In this document: in pieces, positions 16,254-25,016 of the stretch
Numbering within the stretch: the stretch's first letter is position 1
How the letters are laid out: the number at the start of each line of letters is the position of its first letter
Origin: E44-bin32 sp034430615
GTDB taxonomy: Bacteria; Chloroflexota; Anaerolineae; Anaerolineales; E44-bin32
Direction of reading: 5' to 3'
DNA: 40,808 nucleotides
Assembly: GCA_034430615.1 (NCBI GenBank)
Contig: DAOUEJ010000180.1
Location: 1 to 40,808, forward strand
Made by a program: the position numbers and the translations under genes
Notes under the pieces: generated by a model
What the model was told of the DNA's origin: nothing
Seen by the model: the letters and a program-made list of their open reading frames with translations, nothing else
Database searches by the model: none

Positions 16254-16270
16254 CTGCTTCTGAGAAGCAG
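16254..16270. promoter_or_regulatory. 17-bp perfect palindrome, candidate operator
   Basis: CTGCTTCT and AGAAGCAG are exact inverted repeats around a single central G. The site lies just downstream of the expected start of transcription from the minus-strand promoter (-10 at 16295-16300), where a bound repressor would block elongation. No regulator gene lies next to it, so the protein that would bind it is unknown; it does not resemble the palindrome at 2050-2074. Confidence 0.4.
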
Positions 16271-16294
16271 GGCGACATCTGCCACCGTATTCCG

Positions 16295-16322
16295 ATTATA
16301 GAGGTCAATAGTGATGTTGCAA
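16295..16322 (-). promoter_or_regulatory. Promoter of the ligase/lyase/dehydratase operon
   Basis: On the minus strand TTGCAA (16317-16322) and a consensus TATAAT (16295-16300) are 16 bases apart. The -35 box is embedded in the 8-bp palindrome GTTGCAAC (16316-16323). It would give a leader of roughly 115 bases before the ATG at 16172. Confidence 0.55.
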
Positions 16323-16416
16323 CGCCCAACAGGCCCGCTGGGGCTATTGTAAGGGGCTTCGGCAAGTGAGTTGATTGACGTTAGGCAGTTTTTTCGCGGA
16401 CACATGGTACTTGCAG

Positions 16417-16447
16417 TTGATAGGCTAAATCCCTAACCTCCTATAAA
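16417..16447 (+). promoter_or_regulatory. Possible promoter of the Kor/Hdr/ETF operon
   Basis: TTGATA (16417-16422) and TATAAA (16442-16447) are 19 bases apart, longer than optimal. They lie in an AT-rich stretch about 130 bases before the ferredoxin gene. No better candidate was seen. Confidence 0.28.
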
Positions 16448-16577
16448 TACGGTTCAGAATATCTGGATTTTTTCGGCATACCTCGCAGTAGCGCAGGCAT
16501 CTGCGTGTGGTATTCGTGCAGGTACAACGGAATCAGTATCGAAGCGGATCGTCCGGATAACCAGTCAAGAGAGGACG

Positions 16578-16847
16578 ATGAGAGTCTTCGCCCGCACTCC
16601 TTTGAATGTGGGAGATCTCCCGGTCCCGCATGGAATAGTCTACCTCATCCCGGCTCGTTGCAAGGGATGCAACCTTTGTATCGAGCTCTGCCCACGCGAA
16701 GTCCTCCAGGTATCAACAGAGATCAACGCAAAAGGTTATCACCTGCCCGAGATCAAATTGGGGAAGGAATCCGAGTGCGTCCATTGCGAATTTTGCACAA
16801 TGGTTTGCCCTGAATTTGCCATCTTCACACTCGAGGCGGCAGCATGA
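16578..16847 (+). CDS. korD: 2[4Fe-4S] ferredoxin subunit of a 2-oxoacid oxidoreductase
   Basis: 89 residues with two clusters: C28, C31, C34, C38 (CKGCNLCIELCP) and C67, C70, C73, C77 (CVHCEFCTMVCP). This is the delta (ferredoxin-like) subunit that passes electrons from the catalytic beta subunit to external ferredoxin. The start is supported by GAGAGGACG directly before the ATG. It opens the plus-strand operon and overlaps the alpha subunit gene by 4 bp. The presence of this subunit distinguishes this four-subunit enzyme from the two-subunit KorAB at 2844-5722. Confidence 0.9.
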   Translation: MRVFARTPLNVGDLPVPHGIVYLIPARCKGCNLCIELCPREVLQVSTEINAKGYHLPEIKLGKESECVHCEFCTMVCPEFAIFTLEAAA

Positions 16848-17992
16848 GACGAGGACCCGTGCTAACCGGGAGCCACTTCATGCATGGCGATCATGCGTGC
16901 GCGGAAGGTGCATTAGCAGCCGGCTGCACGTTCTTCGGGGGCTACCCGATCACACCCTCCACGGAGATCGCTGAACGCCTCGCCGAGCGATTACCTGAAG
17001 TGGGCGGCGTCTTCATGCAAATGGAAGATGAGATGGCGAGCATTGCCGCGGTCCTGGGCGCCTCGGCGGCCGGAGCGCGGGCAATGACTGCCACCTCAGG
17101 TCCCGGATTCAGCCTGATGATGGAAAACCTTGGGCTCGGGATCATGATGGAATTGCCCTGCGTGATCGTCGACGTACAGCGCGGATCTCCCTCCACCGGG
17201 CTGCCAACCCTACCCGGCCAGTCCGACATTATGCAAGCCCGCTGGGGGTCGCATGGCGATTATCGACTGGCAGCATACAGCCCCTGGTCGCCGCAGGAAA
17301 TCTTCGATCTGACAGTACATGCCTTCAATGTCGCCGATCGGTTCCGCCTACCGGTCCTGCTGATGGCGGATGAGGTTGTGGGTCACATGGTCGAACGGGT
17401 CGTCATCCCAGAGGCAGATGCCCTCATATACTGGGGTAGAAAACGCCCGAATGGGAATTCGAAGGAAGCATTTCTCCCCTTTGCCGCAGTTGATACGGAT
17501 CTCGTGCCTCCAATCGTGCATGCCGGGGAGGGGTATCGGCTGCACTATACGGGGCTTACCCACGACGAGAAGGGCTATCCTGACATGTCCCCAGAAGCAC
17601 ACCAGCGTTTGGTATCCCGGCTGGTGGACAAGGTTGTCGTCAATCAGGAGATGCTCTTCAAGACCGAAACCTACTACCCGGATTCGGCTCGTGTGCTTGT
17701 AGTCTCCTTCGGCAGCACGGCCCGCTCGGCACTTCGCGCTGTCCGAGAGGCGCGCGAGGAAGGCATTCCTGCCAGCTTTCTACGATTGATATCTGTTTGG
17801 CCTTTTCCCGTGGACACACTGCGCGAACTTGCTGCGAATGTAGACGCTGTCATCGTGCCTGAGATGAACCTCGGCCAGCTGATCACGGAGGTGGAGAGAT
17901 ATGTGTGTGTCCCGGTGATTGGCGTCAATCATGCCGGGGGTGAGATGATGGCGCCGGAACCAATCCTGGAAGCGATACGAGAGGCAGCTTGA
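16844..17992 (+). CDS. korA: 2-oxoacid:ferredoxin oxidoreductase alpha subunit
   Basis: 382 residues. The pyrimidine-binding domain carries GGYPITPSTEIAERLAERL and EDEMASIAAVLGASAAGAR, followed by TATSGPGFSLMMENLGLG. The region around YLPVLLMADEVVGHMVERV-type residues is typical of KorA, and the C-terminal domain III covers about 270-380 (VSFGSTARSALRAV, ISVWPFPVDTLREL). It lacks the fused gamma domain of the other KorA; gamma is encoded separately at 18821. Together with the beta, gamma and delta subunits it forms a complete enzyme that makes or uses an acyl-CoA, CO2 and reduced ferredoxin. By context the substrate is likely 2-oxoglutarate or a longer or branched 2-oxo diacid. Confidence 0.88.
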   Translation: MRRGPVLTGSHFMHGDHACAEGALAAGCTFFGGYPITPSTEIAERLAERLPEVGGVFMQMEDEMASIAAVLGASAAGARAMTATSGPGFSLMMENLGLGIMMELPCVIVDVQRGSPSTGLPTLPGQSDIMQARWGSHGDYRLAAYSPWSPQEIFDLTVHAFNVADRFRLPVLLMADEVVGHMVERVVIPEADALIYWGRKRPNGNSKEAFLPFAAVDTDLVPPIVHAGEGYRLHYTGLTHDEKGYPDMSPEAHQRLVSRLVDKVVVNQEMLFKTETYYPDSARVLVVSFGSTARSALRAVREAREEGIPASFLRLISVWPFPVDTLRELAANVDAVIVPEMNLGQLITEVERYVCVPVIGVNHAGGEMMAPEPILEAIREAA

Positions 17993-17993
17993 A

Positions 17994-18824
17994 GTGGTAG
18001 CACCGATCCTGGTCGACGAACATCCGCTTGACAATCTAATTCGTGCCGATCGGATGCCACATATATGGTGTCCGGGGTGTGGGATCGGGGTCGTTATGCG
18101 CTGCTACGCGCATGCAATCCTGGCCCGGGGGGATGAGCTCGATCAACACGTCGTCGTGTCCGGGATCGGCTGTTCCGGGCGTGTGGCAGGCTACATGAAC
18201 CTCGATTCGTATCACACTACCCATGGCCGCGCGATCCCGTTCGCAACAGGATTAAAGCTTGCAAACCCCGATCTACATGTGACCGTGTTCAGTGGTGATG
18301 GCGACCTCGCTGCGATCGGTGGGAATCATCTAATCCATGCTGCCAGACGAAATATTGATCTGACTGTGATCTGCACCAACAATTTCAACTACGGCATGAC
18401 AGGCGGACAGGCCGGCCCCACGACGCCGCTGGATGCATATACCTCCACAACGCCTTACGGCTGTCCCGAGCTTCCCTTCAATCTGGCCCACCTGCTGTAC
18501 GCAGCAGGAGCGAATTTCGTGTCGCGCTGGACCTCGCTCCATGTGCGTCAGGTGAAAGCCGACATCATGTATGCGTTAGAGAAACCGGGGTTTTCCTTTA
18601 TCGAGGTTCTCGTCCCCTGCCCGATCGGCTTTGGCCGCTCAAACCAGCTGCCGAACGCCATCGATGAGATCGAGCTCTACCGTGAACGATGCCAGCTGGC
18701 CGACGGAGTTGAATTCGATCAACTCGGGATCGATCTCCATGGAGATCAACCTATTTATGTCGGCCGTTTCGTCGATCGTTCGCTGCCACCCTTTACGCCA
18801 ATTTGCCTGGAGGAGACTGCATGA
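17994..18824 (+). CDS. korB: 2-oxoacid:ferredoxin oxidoreductase beta subunit
   Basis: 276 residues starting with a GTG one base after the alpha stop. TPP and cluster motifs are present: IWCPGCGIG, SGIGCSGRVAGY, FSGDGDLAAIGGNHLIHAA, and NNFNYGMTGGQAGPTTP. This is the short, compact beta subunit of four-subunit Kor/Por-like enzymes. The binding loop GMTGGQ-x-GPTTP is typical of 2-oxoglutarate-type enzymes, but this alone does not exclude other 2-oxoacids. It overlaps the gamma subunit gene by 4 bp. Confidence 0.88.
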   Translation: MVAPILVDEHPLDNLIRADRMPHIWCPGCGIGVVMRCYAHAILARGDELDQHVVVSGIGCSGRVAGYMNLDSYHTTHGRAIPFATGLKLANPDLHVTVFSGDGDLAAIGGNHLIHAARRNIDLTVICTNNFNYGMTGGQAGPTTPLDAYTSTTPYGCPELPFNLAHLLYAAGANFVSRWTSLHVRQVKADIMYALEKPGFSFIEVLVPCPIGFGRSNQLPNAIDEIELYRERCQLADGVEFDQLGIDLHGDQPIYVGRFVDRSLPPFTPICLEETA

Positions 18825-19357
18825 GGGTCGAAGTCCGCTTGTCCGGTTTTGGAGGTCAGGGCGTCGTCCTCGCCGGATATCTTCTAGGCAAAGCGCTTTC
18901 CCTGTATCAGGGTTTGGAAGCCGTGATGACCCAGTCATATGGGCCAGAGGCACGTGGCGGGGCATCCTCATCCAACATTGTCGTCGCCGATCGCAGCATT
19001 GCCTATCCCTTTGTGCAGAAAGCGGATATCTTCGCCGCCTTCTCACAGGAAGGCTATTCACGCTATCGAGATGCGACCTCAAGTGAAGCCATTGTGCTGA
19101 TCGATGAGGACTTGGTTACACCGCGTGAGGATGATCGTGTACTGGTTATCCCGGCAACGCGGCTGGCAGAGGATCTCGGTCGACGCATCGTTGCCAACGT
19201 CGTCATGCTCGGTTTCATTTGCGCAACGACCGACCTGGTTACCCGTGAGGCACTGGAGCAGGCTATTCGGACGACGGTAAAGGAGAAGGTGGTCCAACTC
19301 AACCTCGAGGCGCTAGCATGCGGGATTCAGCATGCCCAACTGGAAGGCTTGCGATGA
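18821..19357 (+). CDS. korC: 2-oxoacid:ferredoxin oxidoreductase gamma subunit
   Basis: 178 residues. The start at 18821 was chosen because it forms an ATGA overlap with the beta gene, is preceded by GGAGGAG, and gives the family N-terminus MRVEVRLSGFGGQGVVLAG; an upstream in-frame start at 18803 lacks support. The gamma signature TQSYGPEARGGASSSNIV is intact. Gamma contributes to CoA binding and to the complex interface. Its stop overlaps the ATG of the HdrA-like gene by 4 bp, tying the oxidoreductase directly to the Hdr/ETF electron module. Confidence 0.88.
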   Translation: MRVEVRLSGFGGQGVVLAGYLLGKALSLYQGLEAVMTQSYGPEARGGASSSNIVVADRSIAYPFVQKADIFAAFSQEGYSRYRDATSSEAIVLIDEDLVTPREDDRVLVIPATRLAEDLGRRIVANVVMLGFICATTDLVTREALEQAIRTTVKEKVVQLNLEALACGIQHAQLEGLR

Positions 19358-22300
19358 GTGATTCCGTCCTGGTGATTGGTGGTGGCATCGCCGGGATTCA
19401 GGCTTCGCTTGATCTGGCTCATGCCGGAGCGAAGGTCATTCTGGTTGAGAAGCAGCCCACGATCGGTGGGGTCATGGCCGTATTGGACAAGAACTTTCCG
19501 ACGCTGGATTGTTCGATCTGCATCGAGGCGCCGAAGATGTCGGAGGTCGATCTAAACCCCAATATAGAGATCCTCTCCATGGCAGAGCTTGAGAGCCTGG
19601 AGGGAAGCCCTGGACGGTTCACCGCACGGATACGACGCCGGGCACGCTTCGTAACAGATGGCTGCACACGCTGCGGCGAATGCGCCCAGGTCTGCCCAGT
19701 GGTGCTCCCGAATGAGTATGACTCAGGCATGGCTGCGCGCAAAGCGATCTATACCCCGATCCCGCAAAGTGTCCCGGGCGCATACTTGATCGATATCAAG
19801 CATTGCCTGAACAGCCCTCCGAACTACATCCCCTGCAACCGGTGCAGCGATGTTTGCCCACCAGGCGCGATTGACTTCATGCAGCCTCATGAGGAAGTCC
19901 TCACCCGAAACGTAGGTGCTGTTATCGTAGCCGTTGGGTATGACAGTTTCGATCCGAGGGAAATGCAGACCTGGGGCTACGGTGAACACCCCGATATCCT
20001 GACTGCACTCGAGTTTGAGCGGCTTGTCAATTCGGCTGGCCCAACCGGTGGTGAGATCCTGCGCCCGTCTGACGGGGAACATCCCCACAAGTTGCTCTTC
20101 GTGCTCTGCGTCGGTTCACGAGATCAACGCCACTATCGCTACTGTTCTCGCTTCTGCTGTATGTACTCACTTAAACATGCCTACCAGGCGCTCGATCATG
20201 GCGTGGAAGACGTAAGCGTGATGTACATGGATCTGCGCGCCTACGGCAAGGGTTTCGATGGATTTCGTGAGCGCACGAGGGATGAGGGCGCACGCTATAT
20301 TCGCGGCCGGCCAGCAAACATAACACCTACCACAGACGGAAGGCTGTCGGTTGTCTATGAGGACACGCAGGCCGGCCTGCGCCGAGATGATGAGTTCGAC
20401 ATGGTCGTCCTGGCCAACGCGGTCATCCCCCAGGAAGGTCTTCCCGATCTGGCGGACCGCCTTGGCATCGAAATAGACTCAGATGGTTTTCTGAAGTCCC
20501 TAGAAGAGCAGAATGGACTTATCTCGACAACCAGGCCGGGCGTATTTGCGGCAGGATGTGCCAGTGGTCCGAAAGATATTCCGGACAGTGTTGCTGAAGG
20601 CAGCGGGGCGGCAGCGCTGTCACTGGCATATGTGGAGGAGCGCAGTTGGCAGGAAGCACCCGATATTGAGCCGATGGTAGACATCGGGACGCCTAGAGTC
20701 GGCGTCTATATCTGTCATTGCGGTTCGAACATCGCCGGTGTGATCGATGTCAAGGAGCTCGTTACTTACGCCCAGGGACTCCCGGATGTGATCTTTGCCT
20801 CGGATCAAATGTTCTCCTGCGCCGGAAACACGCAGAAGGAGATCGAGGATTCAATCCGCGAACATGGTGTGAACCGGGTCGTGATTGCAGCCTGTTCACC
20901 CAAAACGCATGAATCAATCTTTCGCGGTGTGATGATGCGCGCCGGGTTGAATCCATTCCTGCTCGAGATGTCCAATATCCGAAACATGGATTCCTGGGTC
21001 CACAAGCATGAAAAGAGCCTGGCGACTGAAAAAGCCAAGGATATGGTTTCGATGGCGGTCGAGAAAGCGCGCCTGCTCGTACCGCTTGATGTGCGCGAAC
21101 TTCCCCTCACGCAAAGCGCGCTGGTTATTGGAGGCGGGATTGCCGGTATGACCGCTGCTGCGGCGCTTGCAAGGCAGGGCTTCCCGACCCATCTAGTAGA
21201 GCGAGCAGACCAACTCGGAGGGCGTTTGCGTTCGCTTGATGTGCTCGCCCCCTCCGGTATCCAGGCTGCAAAATTAATTGAGGCCAAACAACGCGAACTT
21301 GAGCAAAGTGGTGTGGCCGTGCACACGACTACGGAAGTGGAAACGATCGGTGGTTTTGTGGGATCGTTCCATGCGCATCTCACCGATGGGCATGATCTCG
21401 AAGTCGGCGCCGTCGTGATGGCCACGGGCAGCCGTCCCTACGATGCTCACGAGTTCGGGTACGGTGAGGATGCCAGTGTCATTACGAATCTCGATCTGGA
21501 AGAGAAACTAGCGCAGGGGGCGATCGAGCAGGATTCGGTGACCTTCGTCTCGTGCATCGGCTCGCGCCAGGGCTCGATGGGCTGTTCCCGCTACTGCTGT
21601 ACTTCCATGATCAATCAGGCGCTGCGTTTACGCCGGATGGGGAAGTCCGTGCAGGTGGTCTCGAAAGACATCCGGACTTACAGCCGTCAGGCAGAGGAAC
21701 TTTATGAGGTCGCGATGCGGGAAGGCGTACGCTTCTTCCGCTATAACCAGGATCAACCGCCACAGGATGTACTCGTCTATGATTCCGGCTACCTGGAAGT
21801 GGAGGATGAATACTTCCATGCTCGTCTAAGGATCCCGACCGATCTGCTGGTGCTCGTTGTCGGTCTGCGCCCAACCCAGAATAACCTTGCTGAGCAGCTC
21901 AAACTCTCTGCCAGCGAGGATGGGTTCTATATGGAACTCCATCCAAAACTCGGTCCAGCCGAGACAGCCTGTCAGGGGATCTATCTCGCAGGTACCTCAC
22001 AAGGCGCTAAGGATGTCCGGGAATCGATTGCGCAGGCACTTGCCTCCGCCGGCAAGGCGGGTGCATTGCTTTCTCATGGTGTGATCTCAAAGGAACCACT
22101 GACGGCCATTGTTGATGAAGAACTTTGCATCGGCTGTATGCGCTGCGTGAAAGTTTGTCCTTTCGGCGCGATCGAGGCCACGGGACCGGTTAAGGAAGGC
22201 AAGGTCCGCATCCTGGAAGCTGCATGCATGGGCTGCGGAACGTGCGCGGCCGAGTGCAATTTCAGCGCGATCGATATGCCGTATTTCACCAAAGCGCAAG

Positions 22301-22776
22301 TTCTGGCACAGGTCGATGCTGCCTTAGCGGAGCACCCCGAGCAGAAATGCATCGTGTTCACCTGCAATTGGTGCTCCTATGCGGGGGCTGATCTCGCCGG
22401 GATCGAGAAGCGTCAATATCCGACGTCCTCTCGAATCGTGAGAACCATGTGTTCCGCTCGCTTCGAAGAATCCTTTGTGGAACGAGCATTTGAGCGAGGT
22501 GCGGGTGCGGTCTTGGTGACCGGTTGCCGGTTAACCGAGACCGGTTCGGACTGTCACTACAATTACGCCAATCGCCTTACGGAAAAACGTTTCAATCACT
22601 GGCAGCGGAAGTATGAGCGGAAAGGAATCGCGCCGGAGCGGCTGCAGTTGCGCTGGATCTCTGCGGCAGAAGGCAAGGAGTTCGCCGAGAAGATCGCCGA
22701 GATGGACGATGTGATCCGGTCGCACGCTGCGACGATTTCTACAAAGGTGGAATCAACTCCGTCTGAGCCGGACTGA
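19354..22776 (+). CDS. hdrA: HdrA-HdrA-MvhD-like fusion flavoprotein (QmoA/QmoB-like)
   Basis: 1140 residues from an ATG overlapping korC. Module 1: FAD/NAD fold at the N-terminus (VLVIGGGIAGIQASLDLAHA), iron-sulfur cysteines C104/C107/C110/C114 and C151/C161/C164/C168. Module 2: HdrA-type N-domain from about 450 (GVYICHCGSNIAG), a second FAD fold at about 590 (LVIGGGIAGMTAAAALARQG), and a 2[4Fe-4S] ferredoxin domain at about 926-965. Module 3: from about 995 an MvhD-like domain (FTCNWCSYAGADLAG, MCSARFEESFVERAFERGA). Ordinary HdrA has one flavin module of about 650 residues. The order resembles QmoA followed by QmoB joined into one chain. It probably splits or merges electrons between ferredoxin, the HdrCB protein and ETF or NAD(P)H. 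Confidence 0.88.
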   Translation: MSDSVLVIGGGIAGIQASLDLAHAGAKVILVEKQPTIGGVMAVLDKNFPTLDCSICIEAPKMSEVDLNPNIEILSMAELESLEGSPGRFTARIRRRARFVTDGCTRCGECAQVCPVVLPNEYDSGMAARKAIYTPIPQSVPGAYLIDIKHCLNSPPNYIPCNRCSDVCPPGAIDFMQPHEEVLTRNVGAVIVAVGYDSFDPREMQTWGYGEHPDILTALEFERLVNSAGPTGGEILRPSDGEHPHKLLFVLCVGSRDQRHYRYCSRFCCMYSLKHAYQALDHGVEDVSVMYMDLRAYGKGFDGFRERTRDEGARYIRGRPANITPTTDGRLSVVYEDTQAGLRRDDEFDMVVLANAVIPQEGLPDLADRLGIEIDSDGFLKSLEEQNGLISTTRPGVFAAGCASGPKDIPDSVAEGSGAAALSLAYVEERSWQEAPDIEPMVDIGTPRVGVYICHCGSNIAGVIDVKELVTYAQGLPDVIFASDQMFSCAGNTQKEIEDSIREHGVNRVVIAACSPKTHESIFRGVMMRAGLNPFLLEMSNIRNMDSWVHKHEKSLATEKAKDMVSMAVEKARLLVPLDVRELPLTQSALVIGGGIAGMTAAAALARQGFPTHLVERADQLGGRLRSLDVLAPSGIQAAKLIEAKQRELEQSGVAVHTTTEVETIGGFVGSFHAHLTDGHDLEVGAVVMATGSRPYDAHEFGYGEDASVITNLDLEEKLAQGAIEQDSVTFVSCIGSRQGSMGCSRYCCTSMINQALRLRRMGKSVQVVSKDIRTYSRQAEELYEVAMREGVRFFRYNQDQPPQDVLVYDSGYLEVEDEYFHARLRIPTDLLVLVVGLRPTQNNLAEQLKLSASEDGFYMELHPKLGPAETACQGIYLAGTSQGAKDVRESIAQALASAGKAGALLSHGVISKEPLTAIVDEELCIGCMRCVKVCPFGAIEATGPVKEGKVRILEAACMGCGTCAAECNFSAIDMPYFTKAQVLAQVDAALAEHPEQKCIVFTCNWCSYAGADLAGIEKRQYPTSSRIVRTMCSARFEESFVERAFERGAGAVLVTGCRLTETGSDCHYNYANRLTEKRFNHWQRKYERKGIAPERLQLRWISAAEGKEFAEKIAEMDDVIRSHAATISTKVESTPSEPD

Positions 22777-22821
22777 CCCGGTGAGACTTTAAATATTTGT
22801 GGTAAGGCGAGAGAGCTTTCG

Positions 22822-23985
22822 ATGACGAAGGACACGCTCAGGACGATCACACTTGAAGGTGGAGCCCTGCAGGAGCTGCTTGAGCTCACGCACGGTAAGG
22901 CTGCGCCTTGCTTCCAGTGTGGCGTCTGCACAGCGGTATGCCCGTGGGGAGATGTACACCCGAACGGTTTCAACATCCGCGATACCCTCAGAGCCGCTCA
23001 ATTGGGGGAAAGTGCGGATCTTGAACCGCTCTGGTTGTGCACGGCCTGCGCGCAGTGTGAGGCTTCCTGTCCCAGAGGAGTCGATATCGGTGAAGTCATC
23101 CGCTCGCTTCGCTACCTGCTCTGGAAAAAGAGCAAACATCTCGATCACCTCCCTGGAGTTCTTTGGTCCTGCTACTGGAATAATAATCCGCTTGGGCAGC
23201 CCCCCTCGAGTCGTATGGATTGGGCTGTTGGTTTAGACCTTGAATTGTTCGACCCGGAGCTCCATACCTATCTGCTCTACGTGGGCTGCACGGGTTCCTA
23301 TGATCGCAGAGCTCAGGGTGTGGCGAAAGCGTTTGTGAAAATCTTGCGTGCTGCCGGGGTTAGCTTTGGTGTCCTCGGTGTTAATGAGCCGTGCTGCGGA
23401 GAATCCGTCTTCCGACTCGGACATACACCATTTTTTGAGGAGTTAGCAGCCAGGGCGATCGGGATATTCCAAACTCATGGAGTACGTCAGCTCATCGCCC
23501 TCTCACCTCACTGCTACGATGTTTTTGTCAACGAATATCCCCCACTGGGTGGAGAATTCCAGGTCCTTCACGCGTCCCAGGTGCTGGCCGAGCTCATGCA
23601 GCATGGAAAGCTTTCCCTGGAAGGGGCCTCCGCGTTGAAGGTGACCTACCATGACCCGTGCTTGCTTGGCAGGGTAAACGGTGAGTATGAAGCGCCACGC
23701 AATGTCCTCCTTGGTATCCCTGGACTTGAGTTCGCCCCCATAGAACCGGACGCCGCGCAGGGTTTGTGCTGCGGGGGTGGCGGCGGTCGGATGTACCAGG
23801 AGACACCGCCCGGGGAGCGATTTGGAGATCTGCGTGTGGAGCAAGCCCGGGCGACAGGCGCTGATGTGCTGGCGACGGCCTGCCCACTCTGCATCTCCTG
23901 CCTCGAGGACAGCATGAAGGTTGTCCCGGGCAGGCCGATGCTGGTGAAAGACATCATCGAAATTGTTGCGGAAAGGCTGGCATGA
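22822..23985 (+). CDS. HdrC-HdrB fusion (GlpC/HdrD-like iron-sulfur oxidoreductase)
   Basis: 387 residues. An HdrC-type ferredoxin domain with two clusters comes first (CFQCGVCTAVCP at about 31-42 and CTACAQCEASCP at about 75-86). Two CCG domains follow: the first with YVGCTGSYD and NEPCCGESV, the second with YHDPCLLGR, GLCCGGGGGRMY and CPLCISC. CCG domains bind non-cubane [4Fe-4S] clusters or related sites and carry out disulfide or quinone/ETF-linked redox steps. No membrane helix is visible, so the complex is soluble. The gene starts 45 bp after hdrA and overlaps etfA by 4 bp; this co-occurrence with ETF suggests electron exchange with ETF rather than with CoM-CoB heterodisulfide. Confidence 0.88.
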   Translation: MTKDTLRTITLEGGALQELLELTHGKAAPCFQCGVCTAVCPWGDVHPNGFNIRDTLRAAQLGESADLEPLWLCTACAQCEASCPRGVDIGEVIRSLRYLLWKKSKHLDHLPGVLWSCYWNNNPLGQPPSSRMDWAVGLDLELFDPELHTYLLYVGCTGSYDRRAQGVAKAFVKILRAAGVSFGVLGVNEPCCGESVFRLGHTPFFEELAARAIGIFQTHGVRQLIALSPHCYDVFVNEYPPLGGEFQVLHASQVLAELMQHGKLSLEGASALKVTYHDPCLLGRVNGEYEAPRNVLLGIPGLEFAPIEPDAAQGLCCGGGGGRMYQETPPGERFGDLRVEQARATGADVLATACPLCISCLEDSMKVVPGRPMLVKDIIEIVAERLA

Positions 23986-25016
23986 CTGATCTCAGTTTCG
24001 AACCAGCTTATGACGCCTCCAGCGAAAATCGCTCCCTCTGGGTTTACCTCGAACGCAAGGGCGATTCCCTGGCCGGTGTATCGCGCGAGCTGCTTGGAAA
24101 GGCGCGCCAACTCGCGAATGAGGCCGACCTGGAACTGAACGGTCTTCTGATGGGAAACAGCTTGGCTGATGTCGTGGGTGAGGCCTGCGAGTACGGGGCC
24201 GATGTTGTCTGGTGCTGCGAACATCCGCTCTTGACAGATTTCAACCCCCAGGCCTATAGCTACGCTGCCGAGCAAGCAATCCGGAAGGGGAAGCCATCGA
24301 TCCTGCTGCTGGGTGCGACGCACGACGGACGCGATTTGGCTGGGAGACTTGCAGTCCAGCTTCAAACTGGACTAAATGCAGATTGCACAGACCTCGTTTT
24401 CAATCAAGAGAAGGGGGTCCTCGTCAGTGAGGTCACCGGTTTCGGGGGCGGGGTGATCGCGCTGCTCGAGTGTCCAGATCGGCGGCCGCAGATGTCGACC
24501 GTTCGGCCAGGTGTCTTCCCTCCAGCGGAAAGAGATGAGACCCGTCCACACAAGCAGTTGCGCATAGACATAGATATCACACCAGCGAATTTGCAGACAA
24601 CGCTGCTTGAGCAGGAAACCCATCAGGGTGTTGATCTGACGCAGGCTGAAGTCCTGTGGTGCGGCGGACGCGGGATCGAAGGTAATTTCGAATCTCTTTA
24701 TCAACTCGCGGCGATGCTAGGCGGGGATGTTGGCGCCACCAGGCCGCCTGTTGATGATGGTTACATCGAACGTGAAAGGCAAATCGGGCAAACCGGCGTC
24801 GTATGCCGGCCCAAGGTTGCAATCTGTTTTGGCATCAGTGGAGCCTTCCATTTCGTCGTTGGCGTCGAACAGGCAGATCTCGTCATCGCCATCAACAGCG
24901 ATCCTGAATCACCGATATTCGACTTTGCTGACTATTGCATCGTCGGGGATGCGCAAGCGATCATGCCCGCCTTGATCAAGGCGTTCGAGCAGAGGATGGA
25001 GGCGGCACATGCCTGA
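23982..25016 (+). CDS. etfA: Electron transfer flavoprotein alpha subunit
   Basis: 344 residues. The N-terminal ETF domain (about 20-190) is followed by the C-terminal FAD-binding domain with the family signature GATRPPVDDGYIERERQIGQ, then FGISGAFHFVVGVE and INSDPESPIFDFADYCIVGD. All FAD-binding elements look intact. Gene order is alpha then beta, the reverse of the more common etfB-etfA order. It overlaps the HdrCB gene by 4 bp and etfB by 8 bp. With HdrA and HdrCB next to it, the ETF may take part in flavin-based electron bifurcation or confurcation or deliver electrons from an acyl-CoA dehydrogenase. Confidence 0.9.
   Translation: MTDLSFEPAYDASSENRSLWVYLERKGDSLAGVSRELLGKARQLANEADLELNGLLMGNSLADVVGEACEYGADVVWCCEHPLLTDFNPQAYSYAAEQAIRKGKPSILLLGATHDGRDLAGRLAVQLQTGLNADCTDLVFNQEKGVLVSEVTGFGGGVIALLECPDRRPQMSTVRPGVFPPAERDETRPHKQLRIDIDITPANLQTTLLEQETHQGVDLTQAEVLWCGGRGIEGNFESLYQLAAMLGGDVGATRPPVDDGYIERERQIGQTGVVCRPKVAICFGISGAFHFVVGVEQADLVIAINSDPESPIFDFADYCIVGDAQAIMPALIKAFEQRMEAAHA

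Larger units (their letters stand above)
16173..16577. other. Divergent intergenic control region
   Basis: The only stretch over 300 bases without a gene. It separates the minus-strand ligase/lyase/dehydratase operon from the plus-strand Kor/Hdr/ETF operon. It contains a good minus-strand promoter (16295-16322), a perfect 17-bp palindrome (16254-16270) and a weaker plus-strand promoter candidate (16417-16447). I see no open reading frame of note, tRNA or riboswitch-like fold. Confidence 0.7.

Noticed and set aside
16151..16518. Direct repeat GGTATTCGTG at 16151 and 16509
   Set aside because: Ten bases, one copy lies inside codons of the ligase gene; best explained by chance.
19318..19353. 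Upstream start for the HdrA-like gene
   Set aside because: The ATG at 19354 makes the ATGA overlap with korC and gives the normal flavoprotein N-terminus; the 12 extra residues match nothing.
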